The notes beneath the pieces were generated by a model, which was not told the DNA's origin, searched no databases, and saw only the letters and a list, made by a program, of their open reading frames with translations. Positions 7,246-17,308 of a stretch of DNA of 64,000 nt are shown here, in pieces. The translations under genes and the position numbers were made by a program. The stretch is from Naasia sp. SYSU D00948 (GTDB taxonomy: Bacteria > Actinomycetota > Actinomycetes > Actinomycetales > Microbacteriaceae). Position 1 is the stretch's first letter; the number at the start of each line of letters is the position of its first letter. Location: positions 930,001 through 994,000 of the forward strand of contig NZ_JAFMTA010000001.1 of assembly GCF_017916515.1 (NCBI RefSeq). Direction: 5' to 3'.

Positions 7246-9093
7246 TCACTCGACCGTGACGGACTTCGCCAGGTTCCGCGGCTGGTCCACGTCGAGGCCC
7301 TTCGCCGCCGCGAGCTCCATCGCGAAGATCTGCAGCGGCGCGACGGCCAGGAGCGGCTCGAAGAGCGGGGCGGCCAGCGGGATGCGCAGGACGTCCTCCG
7401 CGAACGGCAGCACCGCGACGTCGCCCTGCTCGGCGATCGCGATCACGTGGGCGCCCCGGGCGCGGATCTCCTGGATGTTGGAGACCACCTTCGGGTGCAG
7501 GGAGGTCGAGACCCGCGGGCTCGGCACGATCACGAAGACCCGCTGCCCCGGCTCGATGAGCGCGATGGGGCCGTGCTTGAGCTCGCCCGCCGCGAAGCCC
7601 TCCGCGTGGATGTACGCGAGCTCCTTCAGCTTGAGGGCGCCCTCGAGCGCGATCGGGTAGCCGACGTGCCGGCCGAGGAACAGGACGGAGCGGGTGTCCG
7701 ACATCCCGCGCGCGAGCTCGCGGATCTCGGGCCCGGCCTCGAGCACGGTGCGCAGCTTGTCGGGGATGCCGGCGAGCTCATCGAGGTTCTCCCGGATCTG
7801 GTCCGGGGTGAGCGTGCCGCGGGCGGCGGCGAGGTGCAGCGCGAGGAGGTAGAGCGCGGTGACCTGGGCGACGAACGCCTTGGTGCTGGCGACGGCCACC
7901 TCGGGTCCGGCGTGCGTGTAGAGCGCCGCGTGCGACTCCCGGGCGATCGTCGCTCCCTGGGTGTTGCAGATGGAGAGCGTCGTGGCGCCCTGCTCGCGGG
8001 CGTACTTCACCGCCATGAGCGTGTCCATCGTCTCGCCCGACTGGCTGATGGAGACGACGACCGTCTTCTTGCCGATGACGGGGTCGCGGTAGCGGAACTC
8101 GTGCGAGAGCTCGACGTCGACCGGGAGCCCCGCCCACTTCTCCAGCGCGTACTTGCCGAGCGTGCCTGCGTAGGCGGCCGTGCCGCAGGCGAGGATCAGG
8201 ACGCGGTCGGCGTCCGCGAGGACCTCGCCCACGCCGTCCAGCTCGGGCAGCTGCACCGCGCCGTCCACGAGCCGGCCACGGAGGGTGTTGGCGATCGCCT
8301 CGGGCTCCTCGCTGATCTCCTTCGCCATGAAGCTCGACCAGCCGCCCTTCTCGGCGGCCGAGGCGTCCCAGGCGATCTCGAACGGCTCGGTCTCGACGGG
8401 GTTGCCCTGGAAGTCGGTGACCTCGATGGAGTCGGGGCGGATGGTGACGATCTGGTCCTGCCCGATCGCGACCGCACGGCGGGTGTGCTCGACGAAGGCC
8501 GCGACGTCGGAGCCGAGGAAGTTCTCGCCGTCCCCGAGGCCGAGGACGAGCGGCGAGTTGCGGCGTGCGCCGACGACGACGCCCGGCTGGTCCTGGTGCA
8601 CCGCGAGGAGGGTGAACGCGCCGTGCAGCCGTCCCACGAGGCGGCGGAAGGCCTCCGTCAGGTCTCCGGCGGACCGGTACTCGCGGCCGAGCATGACCGC
8701 GGCGACCTCGGTGTCGGTCTCGCTCGAGAAGGTGTAGCCCTCGGCGAGCAGCTCCTCCTTGAGGACGGCGAAGTTCTCGATGATCCCGTTGTGGATCAGG
8801 GCCAGCTTGCCGTCGTCGCCGAGGTGCGGGTGCGCGTTCCCGTCGGTGGGACCGCCGTGGGTCGCCCAGCGGGTGTGGCCGATGCCCGTGGCGCCGTCCG
8901 CGATGGGCGAGGTGGCGAGCTCCTCGGTGAGGACGTTGAGCTTTCCGGCCTTCTTGTGGGTCGAGAGCCGGCCGTCCTCGCCGATGACGGCGACACCGGC
9001 CGAGTCGTAGCCGCGGTACTCGAGGCGCCGGAGTCCCCCGATCAGCACCTCCAGGCTCTGACGGTTGCCGACGTACCCCACGATTCCACACAT
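7246..9093 (-). CDS. glmS: glutamine--fructose-6-phosphate aminotransferase (isomerizing) GlmS
   Basis: GlmS makes glucosamine-6-phosphate from fructose-6-phosphate and glutamine, the first step towards UDP-GlcNAc. It has 615 residues: an N-terminal class II glutaminase ([10 protein letters not shown], Cys2 nucleophile exposed after Met removal; GHTRWATHG) and two SIS isomerase domains ([33 protein letters not shown]). The C-terminus ends with the standard KSVTVE. The ATG is the only sensible start because Cys must be residue 2. A TAGAAT -10 lies 7 nt upstream, so the mRNA is probably leaderless. No glmS ribozyme is seen upstream. Confidence 0.98.
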   Translation of the reverse strand: MCGIVGYVGNRQSLEVLIGGLRRLEYRGYDSAGVAVIGEDGRLSTHKKAGKLNVLTEELATSPIADGATGIGHTRWATHGGPTDGNAHPHLGDDGKLALIHNGIIENFAVLKEELLAEGYTFSSETDTEVAAVMLGREYRSAGDLTEAFRRLVGRLHGAFTLLAVHQDQPGVVVGARRNSPLVLGLGDGENFLGSDVAAFVEHTRRAVAIGQDQIVTIRPDSIEVTDFQGNPVETEPFEIAWDASAAEKGGWSSFMAKEISEEPEAIANTLRGRLVDGAVQLPELDGVGEVLADADRVLILACGTAAYAGTLGKYALEKWAGLPVDVELSHEFRYRDPVIGKKTVVVSISQSGETMDTLMAVKYAREQGATTLSICNTQGATIARESHAALYTHAGPEVAVASTKAFVAQVTALYLLALHLAAARGTLTPDQIRENLDELAGIPDKLRTVLEAGPEIRELARGMSDTRSVLFLGRHVGYPIALEGALKLKELAYIHAEGFAAGELKHGPIALIEPGQRVFVIVPSPRVSTSLHPKVVSNIQEIRARGAHVIAIAEQGDVAVLPFAEDVLRIPLAAPLFEPLLAVAPLQIFAMELAAAKGLDVDQPRNLAKSVTVE

Positions 9094-9100
9094 GCCGACG

Positions 9101-9106
9101 ATTCTA
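9101..9106 (-). promoter_or_regulatory. -10 element, leaderless candidate for glmS
   Basis: TAGAAT, nearly consensus, 7 nt before the glmS ATG on the minus strand. Because the glmS start is fixed by the catalytic Cys2, this is one of the firmest leaderless candidates here. Confidence 0.6.
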
Positions 9107-9199
9107 GGTAACCCCCTCTGGGAGCCCGGGACGCCGCGGGGTACGGGCGCGCCCCTGCCGCGGAAGGGGGCGTGGCCGAGGCGGAGGTGGGGGCGCCAC

Positions 9200-9205
9200 T
9201 ACGCT
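9200..9205 (+). promoter_or_regulatory. -10 element for coaA
   Basis: TACGCT lies 9 nt before the coaA ATG. The short gap holds GGAGCGG, so the message is either leaderless or has a leader of only a few bases. Confidence 0.4.
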
Positions 9206-9214
9206 GGAGCGGTT

Positions 9215-10156
9215 ATGTCGGACCCCGGCGCCACTGCCGCCAGCCCCTTCCTCGAGATCGACCGCCCCCGCTGGGCGGAGCTCGCTCCCAATGCGACCCT
9301 CTCCCTGGATGAGACGCAGCTCACCCGGCTCCGCGGTCTCGGGGAGCCGCTCGACGCCCGGGAGGTCGGTGACGTCTACGTGCCGCTCAGCCGGCTGCTC
9401 AACCTCTACGCGACGGCGCGCCGCCGCCTCGAGGGCGAGGCGAGCGCGTTCCTCGGCGAGGGCGCGACGAGGATACCGTTCGTCATCGGCATCGCGGGAT
9501 CGGTCGCGGTCGGCAAGTCCACGGTCGCCCGGCTGCTGCGCGAGCTCCTCTCCCGCTGGGAGGGCACGCCCCGGGTCGAGCTCGTCACGACGGACGGCTT
9601 CCTCCTCCCCAACGCGGAGCTGGAGCGGCGCGGCCTGATGGCGCGCAAGGGGTTCCCGGAGTCGTACGACCGCCGGGCGCTGCTCCGGTTCGTGAGCCGC
9701 ATCAAGAGCGGCGTCGAGGAGGTGCGCGCGCCGTTCTACTCGCACCTCAGCTACGACATCGTCCCGAACGCCGAGATCGTCGTGCGCCGGCCCGACGTGC
9801 TCATCGTCGAGGGGCTCAACGTGCTGCAGCCTCCGGGAATCGGCCAGCGACTGGCCATCAGCGACCTGTTCGACTTCGGGATCTACGTCGACGCACGAAC
9901 GGCGGACATCGCCAGCTGGTACGAGGAGCGCTTCCTGCGGCTGCAGCGGGGCGCGTTCGCCGACCCGAAATCGTACTTCCACCGGTACGCGGACCTCACC
10001 GAGGCGGAGGCGCGCGAGAAGGCGCAGCAGATCTGGGCCGCCATCAACGAGCCGAACCTGGTGCAGAACATCCTGCCGACGCGCTCCCGCGCGACGCTCG
10101 TGCTCCGCAAGGCCTCGGATCACAGCGTGCGGAAGGTCCTGCTCCGCAAGCTGTAG
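9215..10156 (+). CDS. coaA: type I pantothenate kinase CoaA
   Basis: Phosphorylates pantothenate, the first and regulated step of coenzyme A synthesis. Its 313 residues include Walker A GSVAVGKS (95-102), [11 protein letters not shown], the [13 protein letters not shown] substrate loop, and the [11 protein letters not shown]-like region ([13 protein letters not shown]). The ATG at 9215 gives the usual length; upstream in-frame codons run into the divergent glmS control region. Divergent from glmS and convergent with glmM. Confidence 0.97.
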   Translation: MSDPGATAASPFLEIDRPRWAELAPNATLSLDETQLTRLRGLGEPLDAREVGDVYVPLSRLLNLYATARRRLEGEASAFLGEGATRIPFVIGIAGSVAVGKSTVARLLRELLSRWEGTPRVELVTTDGFLLPNAELERRGLMARKGFPESYDRRALLRFVSRIKSGVEEVRAPFYSHLSYDIVPNAEIVVRRPDVLIVEGLNVLQPPGIGQRLAISDLFDFGIYVDARTADIASWYEERFLRLQRGAFADPKSYFHRYADLTEAEAREKAQQIWAAINEPNLVQNILPTRSRATLVLRKASDHSVRKVLLRKL

Positions 10157-10163
10157 CCGCGTC

Positions 10164-10184
10164 CGGCAACGCCGGTGGTTGCCG
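10164..10184. terminator. bidirectional terminator-like hairpin between coaA and glmM
   Basis: A perfect 7-bp inverted repeat CGGCAAC / GTTGCCG with a 7-nt loop lies 8 nt after the coaA stop and 13 nt after the glmM stop. There is no U-tract, as is common for actinobacterial terminators. Confidence 0.5.
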
Positions 10185-10196
10185 TCGCGCGAGCCG

Positions 10197-11561
10197 TCAG
10201 GCGACGGCGAGGCGCTCGCGCACGATGTCGGCGAGCTCTCCCGCGACCTTCTCGGCGGTGTCCTGATCGGCGGCCTCCACCATCACGCGGACCATCGGCT
10301 CGGTGCCGGAGGGGCGCAGGAGGACGCGGCCCGAGTCGCCGAGGCGCTGCTCGGCGCCCGCGACCGCGGAGGCGATCGTCTCGTCGGCGCTCAGCCGCTC
10401 CCGGTCGACGCCCTTCACGTTCACGAGGACCTGCGGGTACATGGTCACGACCGAGGCCAGCTCCGCGAGCGTCTTGCCCGTGCGGGCCAGCTCCGCGGCG
10501 AGGTGCAGCCCGGTCAGCAGACCGTCGCCGGTGGTCGCGAAGTCGGTCATGATGACGTGCCCCGACTGCTCGCCGCCGAGCGACAGGTTGCGCGCGGTCA
10601 GCTCCTCGAGCACGTACCGGTCGCCGACCTTCGTCTGCAGGACGTCGATCCCGTTCTGGCGCATCGCCATCCGGAGCCCGATGTTGCTCATCACGGTGGT
10701 GACGAGCGTGCGGTCGCGGAGCACCCCGCGCTCGGCCATGCCGAGGGCGAGGATCGCCATGATCTGGTCGCCGCTGATGACGTTGCCCTGGGCGTCGACC
10801 GCCAGGCAGCGGTCCGCGTCGCCGTCGTGGGCGATCCCGAGATCGGCTCCGTGCTCCACCACGGCGGCTGCCAGCGGCTCGAGGTGGGTCGAGCCGACGC
10901 CGTCGTTGATGTTGAGGCCGTCCGGGTCGTTCCCGATCACGGTGACCCGAGCGCCTGCGTCGGTGAACACCTCGGGCGAGACGCCGGCTGCGGCACCGTG
11001 GGCGCAGTCGATCACGACGTGGAGGCCGTCCAGCCGCGCCGGCAGCGTGGACAGGAGGTGCAGGACGTAGCGGTCCTCGGCGTCGGCGAAGCGGCGGACC
11101 CGGCCGACGCCCGCCCCGGTCGGCGCGAGCTTGGGCTGCTCGAGAGCCGCCTCGATCCGGTCCTCCACCTCGTCCGGCAGCTTGACCCCGCCCCTGGCGA
11201 AGATCTTGATGCCGTTGTCCGGCGCGGGGTTGTGGGACGCGGAGATCATCACGCCGAAGTCGGCGTCGATGTCCGCGATCAGGAACGCGGCGGCAGGCGT
11301 CGGGATGACCCCGGCGTCGAGGACGTCGACGCCGGAGCTGGCCAGGCCGGCCGCGACGGCGGCGGTGAGGAACTCGCCCGAGACCCGCGGGTCCCGCGCG
11401 ACGACCGCGACGAGCCTGCGGCCCTGAGCGCGCCGTGCCTCCGCCGTGCGTCCCTTGCCCAGGACGACCGCAGTCGCCTGGGCGAGGGACAGCGCGAGCT
11501 CAACCGAGACGTCCCGGTTGGCGAGGCCGCGGACTCCGTCGGTCCCGAACAGTCGTGGCAT
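10197..11561 (-). CDS. glmM: phosphoglucosamine mutase GlmM
   Basis: Converts glucosamine-6-P to glucosamine-1-P for UDP-GlcNAc synthesis. Its 454 residues have all four mutase signatures: the catalytic phosphoserine loop SASHNP (S109), the metal loop DGDADR (246-251), the sugar loop GGEQSGH and the phosphate-binding RPSGTEP near the C-terminus. The start is ATG at 11561 with GGAG close upstream. It follows rpsI by 18 nt and is probably the third gene of rplM-rpsI-glmM. Confidence 0.98.
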   Translation of the reverse strand: MPRLFGTDGVRGLANRDVSVELALSLAQATAVVLGKGRTAEARRAQGRRLVAVVARDPRVSGEFLTAAVAAGLASSGVDVLDAGVIPTPAAAFLIADIDADFGVMISASHNPAPDNGIKIFARGGVKLPDEVEDRIEAALEQPKLAPTGAGVGRVRRFADAEDRYVLHLLSTLPARLDGLHVVIDCAHGAAAGVSPEVFTDAGARVTVIGNDPDGLNINDGVGSTHLEPLAAAVVEHGADLGIAHDGDADRCLAVDAQGNVISGDQIMAILALGMAERGVLRDRTLVTTVMSNIGLRMAMRQNGIDVLQTKVGDRYVLEELTARNLSLGGEQSGHVIMTDFATTGDGLLTGLHLAAELARTGKTLAELASVVTMYPQVLVNVKGVDRERLSADETIASAVAGAEQRLGDSGRVLLRPSGTEPMVRVMVEAADQDTAEKVAGELADIVRERLAVA

Positions 11562-11579
11562 GTCTCCGGACGCCGAGGA

Positions 11580-12065
11580 TCAGCGCTTCGAGAACTGCGG
11601 AGCCTTGCGGGCCTTCTTGAGACCGGCCTTCTTGCGCTCGGTCACGCGGGCGTCGCGGCTGAGGAAGCCCGCCTTCTTGAGCGTCGGGCGGTTGTTCTCG
11701 ACGTCGATCTCGTTGAGGGCGCGGGCGATCGCGAGGCGAAGGGCGCCCGCCTGGCCGGAGGGGCCGCCGCCGGTGATGCGGGCGACCACGTCGTAGCTGC
11801 CCTGCAGCTCCAGGACCTTGAAGGGGTCCGTGATGAGCTGCTGGTGGAGCTTGTTCGGGAAGTAGTTGCCGAACTCGCGGCCGTTGACCGTGATGTTGCC
11901 GTTGCCGGGCACGACGCGCACGCGGGCGATGGCCTGCTTGCGGCGGCCGACCGCGGCGCCGGACACGTTGAGGACGGCGCGGGGCGTCGCCGGAGCGGCC
12001 GCCGCCGGGGTCTCGGTGGAGAAGCTCGAGGGAGCGTTGTCGATGGAGTCTGCGATTCTCGCCAT
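11580..12065 (-). CDS. rpsI: 30S ribosomal protein S9
   Basis: S9 sits in the 30S head; its C-terminal tail touches P-site tRNA. The conserved core starts at [11 protein letters not shown] and ends with the canonical APQFSKR. About 38 residues of Ala/Pro/Ser-rich sequence precede the core, an N-terminal extension common in actinobacteria. The 161-residue length agrees. Cotranscribed with rplM upstream (28-nt gap). Confidence 0.98.
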   Translation of the reverse strand: MARIADSIDNAPSSFSTETPAAAAPATPRAVLNVSGAAVGRRKQAIARVRVVPGNGNITVNGREFGNYFPNKLHQQLITDPFKVLELQGSYDVVARITGGGPSGQAGALRLAIARALNEIDVENNRPTLKKAGFLSRDARVTERKKAGLKKARKAPQFSKR

Positions 12066-12093
12066 GAGGATGAGTCCTTGGGTCCGGCCGGCG

Positions 12094-12540
12094 CTACTGG
12101 GCGACCTGGTTGAGGGTGTACGGCGTGGGCTGCTGGGCAGCGTGCGGGTGCTCCGGGCCGGCGTAGACCTTGAGCTTCTTCAGCTGCGCGGCGCCGAGCG
12201 AGTTCTTCGGCAGCATGCCGCGGATGGCCTTCTCGACCGCGCGGGTCGGGTGCTTCTCGAGGAGCTCGGTGTAGCTCGTCGCGGTGAGGCCGCCCGGGTA
12301 GCCGGAGTGGCGGTACGCCTTCTTCTGCGCGAGCTTCGAGCCGGTCAGGGCGACCTTCTCGGCGTTCACGATGATGACGAAGTCGCCGGTGTCGACGTGG
12401 GGGGCGAAGGTGGGCTTGTGCTTGCCGCGGAGGAGGGCAGCAGCGTGGCTGGCGAGGCGGCCGAGGACGACATCGGTCGCGTCGATCACGAGCCAGTTGC
12501 GCTGGATCTCGCTCTCCCGGGGCGTGTAGGTGCGCGTCAC
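12094..12540 (-). CDS. rplM: 50S ribosomal protein L13
   Basis: An early-assembly 23S rRNA-binding protein. The 148 residues include [34 protein letters not shown] and the AIRGMLPKN motif of L13. It uses a GTG start. It leads the rplM-rpsI-glmM unit. The 216-nt gap to the divergent lipoprotein gene must hold its promoter, but I cannot assign -35/-10 hexamers with confidence. Confidence 0.98.
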   Translation of the reverse strand: MTRTYTPRESEIQRNWLVIDATDVVLGRLASHAAALLRGKHKPTFAPHVDTGDFVIIVNAEKVALTGSKLAQKKAYRHSGYPGGLTATSYTELLEKHPTRAVEKAIRGMLPKNSLGAAQLKKLKVYAGPEHPHAAQQPTPYTLNQVAQ

Positions 12541-12743
12541 GGTAGTAGCTTTCTTGTCGAGGTGTTCGTGGATCCCGCTCCGTCGGGGGGTTCCGAGTGG
12601 AACTCCGCAGTGGAGGGCTCAACAAACGGCGCCGCGGGGCGAACGCCAAACGGAGAGCTTACCGGACGGGCGCACCGTCCGCCACTTCGCGGAAGGTCCC
12701 GCACCCCGCGAACGGGGCATGCCGCGGGCGGGCGCCCGGTCGC

Positions 12744-12749
12744 TACTCT
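12744..12749 (+). promoter_or_regulatory. -10 element, leaderless candidate for the lipoprotein gene
   Basis: TACTCT lies 7 nt before the GTG at 12757. No Shine-Dalgarno is visible, which agrees with leaderless translation. Confidence 0.45.
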
Positions 12750-12756
12750 CTGCCTC

Positions 12757-13863
12757 GTGAGCACCGTCCGCGCGCGCCTCGGTGCTGCCCTCCTTCTCGT
12801 CCTGGTCCTCGCCGGCTGCGCGGCCGAGGGGCAGGGTGCCGCGCCGCGTCCCGCCTCCACGCCGTCCTCGAGCGCCTCCCCGGCCGCGACCCCGTCCGCC
12901 ACCCCGTCCGCGACTCCTGCGTCGACGCCGGCACCCACGCCCGTTCTCGACCTGACCTGCGACGCCCTGCTCCCGCCGGTGGAGGTCGCACGCCTCGCGG
13001 GCCGGGACCTGCAGGCCGTGGCGTTTGCGCATCCCGAGGTGGCGGGATCGAGAGGACCGCTCGGCTTCGCCGTCCGGCAGGCGGGCGGCCTGTCCTGCTC
13101 GTGGACGAACGGGGAGCCGTATCAGCTCCCGACCGGGTTCTACTGGGATTCCTCGCCGTCCAACCCGGACTACGTGGGGATCACGCTCGACGTCGCGCCG
13201 GAGGGCATCGGTTCGGGCAGCCGCGGCACGGTCTCGCCGGATCCGGCGGCGTCCGGTCGGTGCCTCGATCACGAGCCGGGGACCTGCTTCGTCAATCAGC
13301 TGTTCGGCGACCTCTGGGTGCGGTTCGAGTCGGCCGGGCTCGCGCACCCCGATGCCGTGCGAGCCGCGCTCGACGCCGCGGCCGCCCGGGCCCTCGACGC
13401 CGGGCGGGTCGCTCCGACCTGGCAGCTGCCCGCGGGCACGGCCGATCTGCCGGACACGTGCGACGGATTCCTCGCGCCCGAGGAGCTCGCCGGTCTCTTC
13501 GGTGCTCCCGCGGTGTGGAGCTCGCCCGCCGGCGGCTGGAGCATCTCCGCGGCGAGCTGGGACGCGGTCGGCTCGTGGCCCTGCACGGTCGGGTACGCCA
13601 CGGGCGACGAGGGAGCCGGAGCACAGCTGACCTGGCTGCCCGGGGGCGAGTGGGCGTGGGACGCCGTGAAGCCCGCGGGGGATCCGGTGCCGCTGCCGGA
13701 CGTCGATCAGCAGCTCGTCGTGTCCTGCCCGGCGACGTTCTGCGACGCCGACCTGCTCCTCGGCCGCACCTGGCTCCGCGTCACGATCGGCGAGCAGGAC
13801 GGCAGGGAAGCGCGCGCCCTGGCGGTCGACGTCGCCACCCGCATCGCCGCGAACCTCCGCTGA
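12757..13863 (+). CDS. putative lipoprotein of unknown function
   Basis: A 368-residue protein exported and lipid-anchored. A short basic N-terminus (VSTVRARLG) is followed by a Leu/Val-rich core and the lipobox LAGC with Cys21. Residues 30-65 are a Ser/Pro/Ala/Thr linker with TPS/ATP repeats. The rest seems to be two similar halves, each starting with a Cys-containing stretch (LTCDALLPPVEVARLAG near 68 and DTCDGFLAPEELAGLFG near 230). This suggests an internal duplication stabilised by disulphides. I do not recognise the family. The start is fixed by the signal peptide and the -10 just upstream. Confidence 0.8.
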   Translation: MSTVRARLGAALLLVLVLAGCAAEGQGAAPRPASTPSSSASPAATPSATPSATPASTPAPTPVLDLTCDALLPPVEVARLAGRDLQAVAFAHPEVAGSRGPLGFAVRQAGGLSCSWTNGEPYQLPTGFYWDSSPSNPDYVGITLDVAPEGIGSGSRGTVSPDPAASGRCLDHEPGTCFVNQLFGDLWVRFESAGLAHPDAVRAALDAAAARALDAGRVAPTWQLPAGTADLPDTCDGFLAPEELAGLFGAPAVWSSPAGGWSISAASWDAVGSWPCTVGYATGDEGAGAQLTWLPGGEWAWDAVKPAGDPVPLPDVDQQLVVSCPATFCDADLLLGRTWLRVTIGEQDGREARALAVDVATRIAANLR

Positions 13864-13884
13864 GGGTTCCGCCCCGGCTCCGGA

Positions 13885-14787
13885 TCAGGGGCTCGGGGCG
13901 GCCTCGTGCGACTGCCGCCGGGCCCGCGTCTGCTCCGCGCGCGCGGCGAGCTCCGCGTCCCGCGGGTAGCCGACCTCGACGAGGGTGAGCCCCCGGGCGG
14001 GCATCACGATGAACTCGCTGCTGCGGGCCCCGGCACCGAGCAGCTGTCCGGGGCGCTCCGGCGCCAGCTTCCCCTCCCCCACCGCGACGGCGGCGCCCAC
14101 GAGGGCGCGGACCATCGAGTGGCAGAACGCGTCGGCCTGCAGGCGCGCCACCAGCGCTCCGTCCGGCTCCCGGTCCCACGCGTAGGTCTGCAGCGTCCGG
14201 ATCGTCGTGGCGTCGGGCCGCGGCTTGCAGTAGGCCGCGAAGTCGTGGAGCCCGAGCATCCCCCGCGCCGCCTCGTTCATCCGCTCCGCGTCGAGCTCCG
14301 CCGGGTGCCACACGGTGCGGTGCCGGTCCAGCGGGTTGCGGGCGCGGGGGCTGTCCGCGATCCGGTACTCGTACCGTCGCCAGACCGCTCCGAAGCGGGC
14401 GTCGAAACCGGGGGCGGCCTCGGCGGCATCGGTGACGACGACGTCCGAGCTGAGCCCGAGGATGCCGTTGAGGCGCGCCGCCACGAGGTCGCCCAGAGAG
14501 GTCGACGCGGGCTTCCGGCGGGTCCTCGAGAGCGCGTCGACCTGCTCCGCAGTCAGGTCGAGGTGGGCGACCTGGCCGGTGGCGTGCACGCCCGCGTCCG
14601 TGCGGCCGGCCACGACGAGGGTCGGCGCCGGCGGGTGGCGGCGCAGCAGCGTGGCGAGCCCGTCCTCGAGCACTCCCTGCACGGTCCGGAGCCCCGGCTG
14701 GCGCGTCCAGCCGTGGAAGCCGGTCCCGTCATAGGCGACCGAGAGCCGGACGCGCGTCGCCTCGACGGCGGTCCCCTGGTCGGTCAC
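13885..14787 (-). CDS. truA: tRNA pseudouridine(38-40) synthase TruA
   Basis: Isomerises uridines 38-40 in the anticodon arm. Of 300 residues, the catalytic Asp is in GRTDAGVHATGQ (D64). YDGTGFHGW at the N-terminus and RRYEYRIADSP are family markers. An extra Ser/Arg-rich insert follows AEQVDALSRT. The start is GTG, with TAGACT 6 nt upstream, again a leaderless arrangement. truA usually follows rplQ directly; here about 5.4 kb of other genes separate them. Confidence 0.97.
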   Translation of the reverse strand: MTDQGTAVEATRVRLSVAYDGTGFHGWTRQPGLRTVQGVLEDGLATLLRRHPPAPTLVVAGRTDAGVHATGQVAHLDLTAEQVDALSRTRRKPASTSLGDLVAARLNGILGLSSDVVVTDAAEAAPGFDARFGAVWRRYEYRIADSPRARNPLDRHRTVWHPAELDAERMNEAARGMLGLHDFAAYCKPRPDATTIRTLQTYAWDREPDGALVARLQADAFCHSMVRALVGAAVAVGEGKLAPERPGQLLGAGARSSEFIVMPARGLTLVEVGYPRDAELAARAEQTRARRQSHEAAPSP

Positions 14788-14793
14788 CCCGGA

Positions 14794-14799
14794 AGTCTA
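14794..14799 (-). promoter_or_regulatory. -10 element, leaderless candidate for truA
   Basis: TAGACT on the minus strand, 6 nt before the truA GTG. Confidence 0.5.
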
Positions 14800-14827
14800 G
14801 GTGTCCCTCTCGCCCCTCCCGCTCCGG

Positions 14828-14833
14828 CAGGAT
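14828..14833 (+). promoter_or_regulatory. -10 element, leaderless candidate for the DNA ligase gene
   Basis: CAGGAT lies 6 nt before the ATG at 14840. It is a weaker match to TANNNT than the others. It faces the truA promoter within a 52-nt divergent gap. Confidence 0.4.
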
Positions 14834-14839
14834 GGGCCC

Positions 14840-15892
14840 ATGGACCTGCCCGTCGCCGTGCCGCTCGAGCCCATGCTCGCCAAGGCGATCCCGGAGGTCC
14901 CCGAGGCCGGGCCGAAGGGCGCCGCGCTCAGCTACGAGCCCAAGTGGGACGGGTTCCGCGGCATCCTCTACTTCGACGGGACGGATGTCGAGATCGGCAG
15001 CCGCGGGTCGAAGACCCTCACGCGCTACTTCCCGGAGCTCGTCGACACCGTCCGCGAGCAGCTCAGCGAGCCGTGCGTTCTCGACGGCGAGGTCATCGTG
15101 CGCACCGGGCGCCCGGGCGCCGAGCGGCTGTCCTGGGAGGCCCTGTCGCAGCGGATCCATCCCGCCGAGAGCCGGATCCGCAAGCTCGCGGTCGAGACCC
15201 CCGCCTCGTTCGTCGCCTTCGACGCGCTCGCCTCGCAGGGCCGCTCGCTGCTGGACGCCCCCTTCCGCGAGCGCCGCGCGGAGCTGGAGCGGCTGCTCTC
15301 CGACGTCCGGCCGCCGATCCACCTGACGCGCACGACCGACGACCCCGGGACGGCCCGGCGGTGGCTGACCGAGTTCGAGGGAGCAGGCCTCGACGGTGTC
15401 ATCGCGAAGCCGCTCGACGCTCCGTACTCCCCCGGCAAGCGGACGATGCTGAAGATCAAGCACGAGCGCACCGCGGACACCGTCGTGACCGGATACCGCA
15501 TCCACAAGAGCGGCGCCGGCGTCGGCTCCCTCCTCATCGGGCTGTACGACGACAGCGGGTCCCTGCGCAACGTGGGCGGGATCGCCGCATTCTCCGACGC
15601 GCGCCGGCTGGAGCTCATCGATCAGCTGGAGCCGCTCGTGAAGCGGGACGCCGAGGGCAACCGCATCACCGGCGAGGGCGAGCGGAATCGGTTCTCGTCG
15701 AACAAGGACACCTCGTTCGTCGTGCTCGAGCCCGAGCTCGTCGTCGAGGTGCGCTACGACCAGATGGAGGGCGACCGGTTCCGCCACACCGCGCAGTTCG
15801 TGCGCTGGCGCCCGGATCGCGAACCGCGCTCCTGCACGTTCGCCCAGCTCGAGGTCCCCGTGTCCTACGACCTGGAGCAGGTGATCCGGTGA
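14840..15892 (+). CDS. ATP-dependent DNA ligase, LigC-type
   Basis: Seals nicks using ATP. The adenylation motif I is EPKWDGFRG with nucleophile Lys35. Motifs SRGSKTLTRYFPEL (III-like), VAFDALASQG, and DGVIAKPLDAPY (IV) follow, then an OB-fold with VVEVRYDQMEG. At 350 residues with no primase or nuclease domain, it matches stand-alone LigC of actinobacteria rather than LigD. A related polymerase domain gene lies 4 kb away (19055-20107), and LigC with PrimPol-C can act in excision repair. The stop overlaps the photolyase start (GTGA), so the two are coupled. Confidence 0.9.
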   Translation: MDLPVAVPLEPMLAKAIPEVPEAGPKGAALSYEPKWDGFRGILYFDGTDVEIGSRGSKTLTRYFPELVDTVREQLSEPCVLDGEVIVRTGRPGAERLSWEALSQRIHPAESRIRKLAVETPASFVAFDALASQGRSLLDAPFRERRAELERLLSDVRPPIHLTRTTDDPGTARRWLTEFEGAGLDGVIAKPLDAPYSPGKRTMLKIKHERTADTVVTGYRIHKSGAGVGSLLIGLYDDSGSLRNVGGIAAFSDARRLELIDQLEPLVKRDAEGNRITGEGERNRFSSNKDTSFVVLEPELVVEVRYDQMEGDRFRHTAQFVRWRPDREPRSCTFAQLEVPVSYDLEQVIR

Positions 15893-17292
15893 GCGCGGGC
15901 GCGGCCGCGGCGACCTCGGTCGTGTGGCTGCGCCACGACCTCCGGCTCGCCGACAACCCTGCGCTCACCGCGGCGGCCGAGCGGGGCGGCCCGGTCGTCG
16001 TCCTCTTCGTCCTCGACGACGATCCCGCGGTCGCCCGGCCGAGAGGCGGAGCGAGCCGGTGGTGGCTGCACGGCAGCCTGGCGTCGCTCGACGCCGATCT
16101 GCGCGCCCTCGGGTCGCGGCTCGTGCTGCGCCGGGGCAGCGCGGCCGCCGAGGTGCCGGCGGTCGTCGCCGAGACGGGCGCGGGAGCCGTCTTCTGGAAC
16201 CGGCGGTACGGGGAGGGCGAGCGGAACCAGGACGCCGCGCTCAAGGAGAGCCTGCGCGCCTCGGGGCTCGAGGTTCGGAGCTTCCAGGCGTCGCTGCTCT
16301 TCGAGCCGTGGCACGTGCGCCGGTCCGACGGGGAGCCGTTCGGCGTGTACTCCGCCTACGCGCGCGCGGTCGGCGCACTGGACGCCCCGCGCGCCCCTCT
16401 TCCCGCGCCGGCCTCCCTCGCCGCCCCCGTTCCCCTTCCAGAGTCCGACGAGCTCGACGACTGGGGCCTGCTGCCGACGAAGCCGGACTGGGCGGGTGGG
16501 CTCCGCGCGACCTGGACGCCCGGCGAGCGTGGCGGACGGGACCGGCTGGACGCGATCGTCGAGCGGCTGGACCGGTACGGCGAGGAGCGCGACCGAGCGG
16601 GCGCCGACTCCACGTCGCGGCTCTCCCCCTACCTGCGCACGGGCGAGGTGAGCCCGTTCCAGATCTGGCACCGGGTGACGGAGGCGGATCCGGAGGGCCA
16701 GGTCAGCGGCAAGTACCGCGGGGAGGTGCTGTGGCGTGAGTTCAACTACACCCTGCTCTTCGCACATCCGCGGATGGCGGAGGAGAACCTCCGCCCGGCG
16801 TTCGACCGCTTCCCGTGGCGGACGCCGGATCCGGAGGTGCTGCGGCGCTGGCAGCGGGGCAGGACCGGCTTCCCGCTCGTGGACGCGGGGATGCGGCAGC
16901 TGTGGGAGACGGGCTGGATGCACAACCGGGTGCGTATGGTCGCGGCGTCGTTCCTCATCAAGAACCTGCTGATCGACTGGCGCGAGGGCGAGCGCTGGTT
17001 CTGGGACACCCTGGTCGACGCCGATCCCGCCAACAACGCCGCGAGCTGGCAGTGGGTGGCCGGCTCGGGAATCGACCCGGCCCCGTTCTTCCGGGTGTTC
17101 AACCCGGTGCTGCAGAGCCGGAAGTTCGACCCGGAGGGGGTGTACCTCCGCCGGTGGCTGCCGGAGCTGCGGGACCTCGACGACGCGTCGATCCACGAGC
17201 CGCGCGGCGTCCCGGGCTACCCGGAGGCGATGGTCGACCTCAAGGCGAGCCGGGCGGAGGCGCTGCGCGCATTCGACTCGATCTCGGTCTGA
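15889..17292 (+). CDS. phr: deoxyribodipyrimidine photolyase (cryptochrome/photolyase family)
   Basis: Repairs UV-induced pyrimidine dimers with blue light and FAD. It has 467 residues: an N-terminal alpha/beta domain (VVWLRHDLRLADNPAL) and a C-terminal FAD domain with TSRLSPYLRTGEVSP, WREFNYTLLFAHP, TGWMHNRVRMVAASFLIKN and the DADPANNAASWQWVAG stretch. The GTG start overlaps the ligase stop by 4 nt, making a ligase-photolyase repair pair. Class I CPD specificity is inferred from the motif order; a 6-4 photolyase cannot be fully excluded. Confidence 0.93.
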   Translation: MSAGAAAATSVVWLRHDLRLADNPALTAAAERGGPVVVLFVLDDDPAVARPRGGASRWWLHGSLASLDADLRALGSRLVLRRGSAAAEVPAVVAETGAGAVFWNRRYGEGERNQDAALKESLRASGLEVRSFQASLLFEPWHVRRSDGEPFGVYSAYARAVGALDAPRAPLPAPASLAAPVPLPESDELDDWGLLPTKPDWAGGLRATWTPGERGGRDRLDAIVERLDRYGEERDRAGADSTSRLSPYLRTGEVSPFQIWHRVTEADPEGQVSGKYRGEVLWREFNYTLLFAHPRMAEENLRPAFDRFPWRTPDPEVLRRWQRGRTGFPLVDAGMRQLWETGWMHNRVRMVAASFLIKNLLIDWREGERWFWDTLVDADPANNAASWQWVAGSGIDPAPFFRVFNPVLQSRKFDPEGVYLRRWLPELRDLDDASIHEPRGVPGYPEAMVDLKASRAEALRAFDSISV

Positions 17293-17308
17293 GGCCGCGG
17301 GGCGCGCG

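Noticed and set aside
5959-9111. A 1050-codon open frame on the plus strand opposite alr, acpS and glmS
   Set aside because: It is a GC-rich shadow: the minus strand encodes three complete enzymes with all catalytic motifs, and the plus frame is low-complexity Arg/Glu/Val/Leu sequence without family features.
9094-9214. A glmS ribozyme upstream of glmS
   Set aside because: The start codon lies 7 nt after a -10 element, and the 121-nt gap to coaA has no room for the roughly 150-nt ribozyme.
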